NCBI GenBank assembly: GCA_030835065.1
Contig: JAUQWR010000671.1
Span: forward strand, 1 to 6,313
Source of the DNA: Candidatus Kapaibacterium sp.
GTDB taxonomy: Bacteria > Bacteroidota > Ignavibacteria > Kapaibacteriales > UBA2268
Reading direction: 5' to 3'
Length of the DNA: 6,313 nt
Numbering within the stretch: the stretch's first letter is position 1; each line of letters starts with the position of its first letter. The translations under genes were made by a program, and so were the position numbers. Positions 1-5,072 of the stretch are shown here, piece by piece. Below the pieces are notes generated by a model that saw nothing but the letters and a program-made list of their open reading frames with translations, had not been told where the DNA came from and did not search any database.

Positions 1-2
1 TG

Positions 3-137
3 CTATCAGATACTAAACTTGATTTTGATCCTAGAAGAAATCCAGAAAAGGACCCGGATTTTTATAACAAACCGACCACAATCTCTACTTTCTTTTCTAT
101 TCCAAGAGCAGGTCTGATTTGGTATCCTAGTTTATAA
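3..137 (+). CDS. C-terminal end of an unrecognised protein (partial)
   Basis: An open frame enters from the left edge and runs 44 codons to a TAA at 135-137. The peptide begins LSDTKLDFDPRRNPEKDPDF and ends STFFSIPRAGLIWYPSL. It is the only plus-strand frame here that stays open up to the terminator, and its stop falls exactly at the edge of that hairpin, as expected for a real gene end. The alternating hydrophobic/aromatic tail (FFSIPRAGLIWYPSL) could be a last beta-strand of an outer-membrane barrel, but this is a guess from a short fragment and I do not recognise the family. The gene is convergent with the methyltransferase gene to its right. The start and most of the protein lie outside the window. 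Confidence 0.7.
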   Translation, partial: LSDTKLDFDPRRNPEKDPDFYNKPTTISTFFSIPRAGLIWYPSL

Positions 138-167
138 AAAAAAAGAGGCAATGCCTCTTTTTTTTTA
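135..167. terminator. Bidirectional intrinsic terminator between convergent genes
   Basis: A perfect odd-centred palindrome with its centre at base 151 has 16-bp arms: an A-tract followed by GAGGC, a 3-base loop (AAT), then GCCTC followed by a T-tract. Read on either strand it is a GC-core stem followed by about nine T residues, so it can terminate both the plus-strand partial gene and the minus-strand methyltransferase gene. The two stop codons (TAA at 135-137 plus, TAA at 167-165 minus) form the two outer ends of the palindrome. Confidence 0.92.
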
Positions 168-974
168 CTTTTTAATAATCCATAAGTCCAGAATATCATT
201 ATCTCCAAATTCAATATCTTTCAGATGTGCAATAATATTGCTGCCCGAAAGTAGCACATCCCGAGTATAAAATTCTCCTTGGAAAATCGAATAGGTACGC
301 GAACCTAAAGAAGTGTTTCCTCTAATCACAATATTCTTGTCTTGATAAGTATCCAGTTCCTGTTTAGTAAGCTTTTTATTAGCTTGAAAATCGCCTTGAG
401 TAGTGAAAATAAAAATTCCAGCAGGCGATAAAATCCTATATATCTCATTAAGCCAGCGGAATTGCTGTTCGTCTGAAAGATGATTAAACACAGAAGTGCT
501 AAAGACAACATCTATAGAGTTGTCGTCATAGACCAAAGGAGGATATAGTCCATTGGTGTAAAATTCGACATCTACAATATGTTCTCTGCACCAATCAATC
601 ATTTTTTCGTTAATATCTGAGGCGTAGTATCTAATTTCTTTATCTTCTAAAAATTTTGGGAAGTGTGATATAACACGTCCAGTGCCGCAGCCCCATTCGC
701 AAATAGTAGATTCTTCGAAATCTACATAATCAGAAATAATTTTAATGAGAGTCTTGGCAGTAGTTTCGCCCGATTCGAAATAATTTTTATAATCTACAGT
801 ACCAAAAATTTCATACATTAATCTATCAGGTGGAATTACTTCCATCGAATTTTTTTTAAAAGCTCGGTTGGAGCTTATTTTTCTTAGTTTATGAGCTAAG
901 TATCTAACATTATCAGCTTGTCTGATTAGACCTGCTCTTCTTAGCATTGCTGATATGGTTTGTTTCAGTCCCAT
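165..974 (-). CDS. Class I SAM-dependent methyltransferase (Methyltransf_11/25-like)
   Basis: A 269-aa protein with a Rossmann-type methyltransferase core. Motif I is ICEWGCGTGR (residues 91-100). The acidic residue that would contact the SAM ribose is D120 in YYASDIN. The NSIDVVFSTSVFNHLSDEQ segment (about 142-160) is the motif II/III region, followed by the strand RILSPAGIFIFTT (about 180-192). Residues 1-45 are basic and helical, and the PPDRLMYEIFGTVDYKNYFE stretch (48-67) resembles methyltransferases I associate with surface-glycan gene clusters. That resemblance is from memory. There is no signal peptide or membrane span, so it is presumably cytoplasmic. The substrate cannot be read from the sequence. 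It starts 27 bp after the Omp85-type gene with no terminator between them, so the two probably share a transcript. No Shine-Dalgarno is visible before the ATG at 974. It ends in the shared terminator. Confidence 0.88.
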   Translation of the reverse strand: MGLKQTISAMLRRAGLIRQADNVRYLAHKLRKISSNRAFKKNSMEVIPPDRLMYEIFGTVDYKNYFESGETTAKTLIKIISDYVDFEESTICEWGCGTGRVISHFPKFLEDKEIRYYASDINEKMIDWCREHIVDVEFYTNGLYPPLVYDDNSIDVVFSTSVFNHLSDEQQFRWLNEIYRILSPAGIFIFTTQGDFQANKKLTKQELDTYQDKNIVIRGNTSLGSRTYSIFQGEFYTRDVLLSGSNIIAHLKDIEFGDNDILDLWIIKK

Positions 975-1001
975 TGATGTAAAATAAAAAATTAATAATA
1001 A

Positions 1002-2612
1002 TTATTCATAATCAAAATCCGTTCCGAAAATTTTAGGAAGACGGAATACATGGTTTGAAAATGCAGAAAACATCTGTTCAGTAGTAAAAATAATACCACC
1101 AAACTTGCCTTGCTCGTGATTATATGCAAAATCAATTCTAAAAATATGCTTAGGATTGGCAGATTTGGTAAAATGAAATCTAATACCCAGACCGCTTGAA
1201 TTTTTGAATTGAGCCTTAGAGAGCTTCAAATCTTGACTCCAGACCGCTCCAATATCATGGAAGGCAACAGCCGAAATATTAAAGAAAAGCAGTCTGAAAT
1301 CAGGGAAAAACCTCAATTCCCAATTGCTAATTATTCTATTGTCGCCACTCATTTTATTTACGTCGTAGCCTCTAAGCCCAGATTCATTATCCAAAATTAG
1401 CTGTCGAAGAGCAAACCAATTCCAAACGGTTTGTTGTTTGATTCTAGCAGTAAAAGTTAAATAATTTGTTAATTTATAAAATCCAAGCCCAGTAAAATCT
1501 TGGTAAGTATACAAAGCATTAGAACGAACGAAGCCACTTGAAGCAGTGATACTACCAAATAAATATAAATTATCTTTTAGGTAAGATCTTTCACCTTGGC
1601 CAGCAACGTAATAGAAACCTTCGCCTCTACTCCCAATTGGAAATACTTTTCCAAGTATAGCAGAGCCCCAGCCACCAATAACTAAATCTTCAGGATCATA
1701 AGTATTAACTTTTTCGATAGAGTAGAAATCTTGTGCAACAGAAGAAAATGCTAAGAATAATTTGCCGGAATTATCGAAAGCCTGACGATAGAGTTTATCA
1801 CCACGTTCCACATCTTGCCATTCTGTCCAAATTGTCATAAAAACTCTATCTTTTCTAGACCAAGCCTTTGAGAAGAATAGATTTGCTTTTCGATCATGGA
1901 AATCCATAAACCGGGTAGTATCTGAGTTGCGAAACAAGAAGTCAGATCCAAATTTATTTTGGGCAATAAAACCATAAGAATAATTTGTTTCGAGAGTTCT
2001 GTAAGGATTAGAAAAATCAATAATTTGTTCAGTTCTATATTTATTAGCTAAGACAGAAGCATCGAGTGCAAAATCAGATCTAAATAATCTTGATTGCTTA
2101 ATTTGAGCAAATCCCTGCCATCCGGTATTGTTTTCGTTACGATGCAATGCTTCTAGCGAAACATAAGTGCCTGTACCAAAGAGATTAAACTCTTCGAATC
2201 TTCCACCATAATTAGTCTGCCCGCCACCCGAACCAAACAGAAGCGAAGGATAAGTGGACCAGCGATCTTTAGTAATTATATAGACATTATAAGTATCATC
2301 TCTAATGGAATCCAATTCAATTCTTACAGAATTAAAAAGCCCTTTAGCTCGCAAGTTTCGTTCTGTTTCATAAAGATAATCATCTTCGATAAGGTTGCCC
2401 TTTTCGAAAAGTAATTCATCATTAATAACATATTCGAAAGTATTGGTATGCAAATAATTAAGCAAAGGAGCGGCAAAGAACCAATCTTTGTCAGATTTTT
2501 CAAAAATTTCTTTTCTTTCGATAAAAACATCGCCTACTCTGATTTGCGACCAAGCCGAAAACTGTGCAAACAGAATGGATAAAAGTATCCCCAAAAATTT
2601 TAAATTTTTCAT
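1002..2612 (-). CDS. Omp85/BamA-TamA family outer-membrane protein with a single POTRA-like domain
   Basis: A 536-aa protein. Residues 1-22 form a signal peptide with a lysine-containing N-terminus, a hydrophobic core and an AWS|Q cleavage site. Residues about 23-120 look like one POTRA-type domain: NDELLFEKGN, then ETERNLRAKGLFNSVRIEL (82-100), then a final strand YNVYIITKDRW. The rest is beta-barrel-like. LRGY at 413-416, within ESGLRGYDVNK, matches the conserved Omp85 L6 loop (V/L-RG-F/Y), and FHDIGAVW (451-458) is the usual following strand. The architecture fits the 'surface antigen D15, BamA/TamA family' proteins seen in Bacteroidota, but it is shorter than true BamA, which has five POTRA domains in E. 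coli, so I would not call it BamA. It may insert or export a specific envelope component; the substrate is unknown. It has no Shine-Dalgarno. It follows the greA terminator, so it needs its own promoter, and it is probably co-transcribed with the methyltransferase. Confidence 0.85.
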   Translation of the reverse strand: MKNLKFLGILLSILFAQFSAWSQIRVGDVFIERKEIFEKSDKDWFFAAPLLNYLHTNTFEYVINDELLFEKGNLIEDDYLYETERNLRAKGLFNSVRIELDSIRDDTYNVYIITKDRWSTYPSLLFGSGGGQTNYGGRFEEFNLFGTGTYVSLEALHRNENNTGWQGFAQIKQSRLFRSDFALDASVLANKYRTEQIIDFSNPYRTLETNYSYGFIAQNKFGSDFLFRNSDTTRFMDFHDRKANLFFSKAWSRKDRVFMTIWTEWQDVERGDKLYRQAFDNSGKLFLAFSSVAQDFYSIEKVNTYDPEDLVIGGWGSAILGKVFPIGSRGEGFYYVAGQGERSYLKDNLYLFGSITASSGFVRSNALYTYQDFTGLGFYKLTNYLTFTARIKQQTVWNWFALRQLILDNESGLRGYDVNKMSGDNRIISNWELRFFPDFRLLFFNISAVAFHDIGAVWSQDLKLSKAQFKNSSGLGIRFHFTKSANPKHIFRIDFAYNHEQGKFGGIIFTTEQMFSAFSNHVFRLPKIFGTDFDYE

Positions 2613-2684
2613 TTGCTTAAAAAAAACAACAAATAATATTTAAAAATAACAAATAAGTATTAATAATAAAAACGAATTAAGCAA
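2613..2684. repeat. 8-bp inverted repeat flanking the 5' region of the Omp85-type gene
   Basis: TTGCTTAA at 2613-2620 and its reverse complement TTAAGCAA at 2677-2684 are separated by 56 AT-rich bases. The copy at 2613-2620 lies directly against the start codon on the minus strand. If both copies are in the 5' UTR, they could pair and cover the initiation region. Short arms in AT-rich DNA may be chance. Confidence 0.25.
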
Positions 2685-2690
2685 TATGAC

Positions 2691-2731
2691 ATAAAAAAAT
2701 CCCTATATAGCCAAAAGCATATATAGGGATT
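2691..2731 (-). terminator. Intrinsic terminator of greA
   Basis: A 12-bp perfect stem (2698-2709 with 2720-2731, AATCCCTATATA) with a 10-base loop begins 15 bp after the greA stop codon. On the minus strand a run of T residues (2699-2693) starts within the base of the stem and continues past it. This separates greA from the Omp85-type gene transcriptionally. Confidence 0.88.
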
Positions 2732-2746
2732 AGAAAAAAATAAATT

Positions 2747-3226
2747 TTAATCCATTTTGGATATCTCGAGCACTTCGAGTTGAGTAGTACCGGCAGGTAC
2801 TTTAATTTCAGCAATTTCGCCGACAACCTTGCCCATAATAGATTTGCCGAGAGGGGAAGTGACAGCAATTTTGTTTTGTTCGAAATCCGCTTCTTCAGCA
2901 CTTACCATTTTGTATTCAACGATAGCGCCAGTAGCCAAATTTTTAAGTTTAACTTTCGAAAGAATGTAAACTTTGTCTGAAGGGAATTCTTCAGGTTTGA
3001 TAACTTGAGCTTTAGAAAGCATTTTGCTCAAATTAGCAATTTTAAGTTCGAGAAGGCCTTGTTCTTCTTTGGCAGCATCATAATCAGCATTTTCGGATAA
3101 ATCGCCATGCGAACGAGCATCGGCAATTTTTTCGGCAATAGCTTTTCTGCCTTTAGTTTGAAGTACATGAAGCTCTTCTTCCATCTGCTTCATTCTTTCT
3201 TTTGTTAAATAAACAACATCTGCCAT
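2747..3226 (-). CDS. greA: Transcription elongation factor GreA
   Basis: A 159-aa protein, the usual GreA length. GreA enters the secondary channel of RNA polymerase and stimulates cleavage of the 3' end of backtracked RNA. The N-terminal coiled coil (about 8-75) carries the signature ARSHGDLSENADYDAAKE (37-54). The acidic tip residues D42 and E45 correspond to E. coli D41 and E44. The C-terminal FKBP-like domain (about 85-159) contains TSPLGKSIMGKVVGE and ends LEVLEISKMD. The ATG start at 3226 is supported by GGAG at 3237-3234 with a 7-base spacer, one of only two clear Shine-Dalgarno sites in the window. The 110 bp upstream hold three successive inverted repeats, including a CRP-type dyad, and the gene is closed by its own terminator. 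This suggests it can be transcribed separately from ribBA. Confidence 0.97.
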   Translation of the reverse strand: MADVVYLTKERMKQMEEELHVLQTKGRKAIAEKIADARSHGDLSENADYDAAKEEQGLLELKIANLSKMLSKAQVIKPEEFPSDKVYILSKVKLKNLATGAIVEYKMVSAEEADFEQNKIAVTSPLGKSIMGKVVGEIAEIKVPAGTTQLEVLEISKMD

Positions 3227-3233
3227 TTCTGTT

Positions 3234-3237
3234 CTCC
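3234..3237 (-). promoter_or_regulatory. Shine-Dalgarno sequence of greA
   Basis: GGAG on the minus strand lies 7 bases before the greA ATG and fixes the start. Another ATG at 3239-3237 overlaps this motif but is out of frame with greA. Confidence 0.75.
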
Positions 3238-3246
3238 ATTTTATAG

Positions 3247-3270
3247 TTAAATTTTTAATTCAAAATTTAA
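3247..3270. repeat. AT-rich 9-bp inverted repeat upstream of greA
   Basis: Arms TTAAATTTT (3247-3255) and AAAATTTAA (3262-3270) are separated by 6 bases. It is the most greA-proximal of three consecutive dyads. Being all A/T it could be chance, and its position is what makes it worth listing. Confidence 0.4.
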
Positions 3271-3271
3271 G

Positions 3272-3287
3272 TGTGAAAATAATCACA
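3272..3287. promoter_or_regulatory. CRP/FNR-family-like operator (TGTGA-N6-TCACA)
   Basis: TGTGAAAATAATCACA matches all ten specified positions of the E. coli CRP consensus half-sites with the correct 6-base spacer. Its centre lies about 53 bp before the greA start codon. A site centred at -41.5 would place transcription initiation almost on the greA ribosome-binding site, so simple class II activation fits poorly. Repression, or action from a more upstream position, would fit better. Whether this organism has a CRP-family regulator with E. coli-like specificity is not visible here. Confidence 0.4.
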
Positions 3288-3312
3288 ATAATCAGTCGAA
3301 ACAACTGATTAT
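3288..3312 (-). terminator. Hairpin after ribBA; possible weak terminator
   Basis: A 9-bp perfect stem (ATAATCAGT, 3288-3296, with ACTGATTAT, 3304-3312) with a 7-base loop begins 24 bp after the ribBA stop codon. On the minus strand it is followed by TGTGATTATTTTCAC rather than a clean T-run. It could therefore be a weak terminator, a transcript 3' end stabiliser, or part of the dyad cluster before greA. Confidence 0.4.
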
Positions 3313-3336
3313 ATAAAAGCAATTAAATAAATCCAA

Positions 3337-4536
3337 TTAAATATTATGCAACAAATGCCCCATTTTGTATTTCTTAGTTTCCAAATAATTTAAGTTGTTT
3401 GGATTAGGTTCGATTTCGTTTGGAAGAAGCTCTACAACTTCTAAACCATAGGACTCGATACCAACACGTTTTTTGGGATTGTTAGTAATAAGTTTCATTT
3501 TTTTAATACCTAAATTGCTAAGAATCTGGGCACCAATACCATAGTCGCGAGCATCAGGGCTAAAACCAAGTTCAACATTGGCTTCGATAGTATCATAGCC
3601 CATTTCCTGCAAAGCATAAGCTTTGACTTTGTTTACCAATCCGATGCCTCTACCTTCTTGGCGCATATATAAAATAACGCCCTTACCAATTTTTTCGATG
3701 AGCTGCATAGCAGTTTGAAGTTGAGGACCGCAATCGCATCTGAGAGATCCAAACACATCGCCAGTGAGGCATTCTGAATGAACTCTGACAGCAACGGCTT
3801 CGTTTTCTTCCCAATTGCCTTTGACTAACGCAACATGCTCTTTGCCATCGACAACATTTTCAAAAACCATCATTTCGAAATTGCCATACTCGGTCGGAAG
3901 CTTAGCTTTGGCAACACAACTTACCAAAGACTCGGATTTTAATCTATAAGCGATTAAATCTTTAACAGTAATAATTTTTAAATCGTGAACTTTTGCAAAT
4001 TCCAATAATTCGGGCATACGAGCCATTGTACCGTCTTCGTTAATGATTTCGCATAGCACGCCCGAAGGTTTTAGCCCGGCAAGTCTCATCAAATCGACAG
4101 TAGCTTCAGTATGTCCGGCACGGCGCAAAACACCTTCTTTTACGGCAATGAGAGGGAACACATGACCAGGACGAGCAAGATCGGACGGTTTTGTATCAGA
4201 ACTTGCAAGTGCTCGGCAAGTAGCAGCTCTATCATAAGCGGAAATACCTGTCGAAGTGCCATGGGCATAATCGACAGAAACAGTAAATTTAGTATCGTGC
4301 AAAGCAGAATTATCTCTAACCATTACGTCGAGCTCGAGTTCTCTTGCTCTTTGTTCGGTTATGGAAACGCAAATAAGACCTTTAGCCTTAGAAGACATAA
4401 AGTTGATTGTTTCGGGTGTACATAGCTCCGAAGCAGCAATAAGATCGCCTTCGTTTTCGCGATCTTCATCATCCATTACAATAATCATCTTTCCGGATAC
4501 TAAATCTCGGAGAGCTTCTTCTATTGTGTTAAGCAT
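3337..4536 (-). CDS. ribBA: Bifunctional 3,4-dihydroxy-2-butanone-4-phosphate synthase / GTP cyclohydrolase II
   Basis: A 399-aa fusion that makes both riboflavin precursors: the four-carbon unit from ribulose 5-phosphate (RibB half) and the pyrimidine from GTP (RibA half). The RibB domain (about 1-200) shows DDEDRENEGD (22-31), HGTSTGISAYDRA (92-104), RPGHVFPL (122-129) and RRAGHTEATVDLMRLAGL (138-155), which includes the metal-ligand histidine. The RibA domain (about 208-399) shows SECLTGDVFGSLRCDCG (254-270) with zinc cysteines C256, C267 and C269. It also has RQEGRGIGL (292-300), the GYDTIEAN segment with the likely catalytic tyrosine (Y314), and NNPKK (352-356). Both halves look intact and the length is normal for RibBA. 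The ATG at 4536 lacks a Shine-Dalgarno. No other rib genes are in the window. The leader has a hairpin but no FMN riboswitch that I can recognise. Confidence 0.97.
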   Translation of the reverse strand: MLNTIEEALRDLVSGKMIIVMDDEDRENEGDLIAASELCTPETINFMSSKAKGLICVSITEQRARELELDVMVRDNSALHDTKFTVSVDYAHGTSTGISAYDRAATCRALASSDTKPSDLARPGHVFPLIAVKEGVLRRAGHTEATVDLMRLAGLKPSGVLCEIINEDGTMARMPELLEFAKVHDLKIITVKDLIAYRLKSESLVSCVAKAKLPTEYGNFEMMVFENVVDGKEHVALVKGNWEENEAVAVRVHSECLTGDVFGSLRCDCGPQLQTAMQLIEKIGKGVILYMRQEGRGIGLVNKVKAYALQEMGYDTIEANVELGFSPDARDYGIGAQILSNLGIKKMKLITNNPKKRVGIESYGLEVVELLPNEIEPNPNNLNYLETKKYKMGHLLHNI

Positions 4537-4665
4537 AAAATTAACCGATCAACACCCAATAGGGATTATTTGTTATTAAAAATAAAATTTATTCCCTCAT
4601 TCATTCGAATGAAGGAATAATTATTATCAAAGCTTAAACTAATAAATTATTTCAAAGTAAAAAAA
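4537..4665 (-). promoter_or_regulatory. ribBA leader/promoter region
   Basis: About 130 bp lie between the yajC terminator and the ribBA ATG. On the minus strand the region contains TTTG (4656-4653), a 17-base gap, then AAGCTTTG (4635-4628). This is an imperfect match to the Bacteroidota promoter pattern (TTTG ... TAnnTTTG), with one mismatch and a spacer about two bases short. Downstream of it is the hairpin at 4589-4620. The order promoter, hairpin, start codon would allow attenuation, but the promoter call is weak. Confidence 0.25.
4574..4620 (-). terminator. Second hairpin in the yajC-ribBA gap: tandem terminator or ribBA attenuator
   Basis: The 14-bp palindrome TTCATTCGAATGAA (4600-4613) is enclosed by a second stem, TTATTCC (4589-4595) with GGAATAA (4614-4620), leaving a 4-base bulge (CTCA) on one side. 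On the minus strand it is followed by ATTTTATTTTTAA, a T-rich stretch compatible with termination. The yajC transcript already has a stronger terminator upstream, so this hairpin may instead belong to the ribBA leader. Confidence 0.5.
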
Positions 4666-4696
4666 TAAATCTTTCATCTTATAGATGAAAGATTTA
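4659..4696 (-). terminator. Intrinsic terminator of the tgt-yajC transcript
   Basis: A 14-bp perfect stem (4666-4679 with 4683-4696; core AATCTTTCATCT) with a 3-base loop is followed immediately on the minus strand by seven T residues (4665-4659). It begins 20 bp after the yajC stop codon. Confidence 0.9.
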
Positions 4697-4716
4697 AAAA
4701 TTTATTTCATCTTAAG

Positions 4717-5031
4717 TTAAACTTTCTGAACTACAGCAGATTTTTCGAATTTAACTTTTGTATTGTCTGCAATTTGTATGATAAAAGTTTTTTCTTCTAC
4801 TTTTGTAATAGTACCATGCATACCAGAATTTAGAACAACTTTGTCGCCTTCGCGAAGGTTGCTCAACATATTTTGCATTTCTTTTTGTCTTTTTTGTTGT
4901 GGGCGAATCATCATGAAATACATAATAAGAATAACAGCACCAAACATAATAAAGGTAGTAATCATACTGCTACCACCACCTTGGCCTCCAGCCGGAGCCA
5001 TAAGAAAAATGCTATTTAATAAATCAGCCAT
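4717..5031 (-). CDS. yajC: Preprotein translocase accessory subunit YajC
   Basis: A 104-aa single-pass inner-membrane protein associated with SecDF in the Sec pathway. The N-terminus has a short hydrophobic segment and a glycine-rich linker (GGQGGGSS, 15-22). A membrane helix follows (about 24-42, ITTFIMFGAVILIMYFMMI), then the YajC hallmark RPQQKRQKEM (43-52). The cytoplasmic domain has GDKVVLNSGMHGTI (about 62-75) and a beta-rich tail ending AVVQKV. I chose the ATG at 5031 rather than the in-frame TTG at 5043, because GAGG (5041-5038) lies 6 bases before the ATG and overlaps the TTG codon. It starts 41 bp after tgt with no terminator between, so it is in the tgt transcript. secD and secF, common neighbours of yajC, are not next to it here. 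Confidence 0.95.
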   Translation of the reverse strand: MADLLNSIFLMAPAGGQGGGSSMITTFIMFGAVILIMYFMMIRPQQKRQKEMQNMLSNLREGDKVVLNSGMHGTITKVEEKTFIIQIADNTKVKFEKSAVVQKV

Positions 5032-5037
5032 TATTTT

Positions 5038-5041
5038 CCTC
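5038..5041 (-). promoter_or_regulatory. Shine-Dalgarno sequence of yajC
   Basis: GAGG on the minus strand sits 6 bases before the ATG at 5031 and decides that start over the TTG at 5043. Confidence 0.65.
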
Positions 5042-5072
5042 AATAAATTTAAGTTAATATTAAAACACTAAA

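Noticed and set aside
1002..2612. Calling the outer-membrane protein BamA.
   Set aside because: It has room for only one POTRA domain and is shorter than BamA (about 800 residues in E. coli), and no other envelope-assembly gene lies beside it. Only the broader Omp85 superfamily is supported.
2677..2901. Minus-strand 74-codon frame overlapping the greA 3' end and terminator.
   Set aside because: It reads through the greA terminator stem in another frame and has no recognisable domain. The greA frame explains this DNA.
4111..4425. Plus-strand 104-codon frame inside ribBA.
   Set aside because: It lies wholly antisense to strongly conserved RibB motifs, resembles no family I know, and has no gene-like context. 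It is a shadow of the ribBA coding sequence.
4537..4716. FMN riboswitch before ribBA.
   Set aside because: None of the GC-rich conserved boxes of the RFN element can be found on the minus strand. The region is nearly all A/T apart from the two hairpins.
4763..5071. Plus-strand 102-codon frame opposite yajC.
   Set aside because: It is antisense to the well-recognised YajC sequence and contains the complement of its membrane helix and Shine-Dalgarno. There is no independent support.
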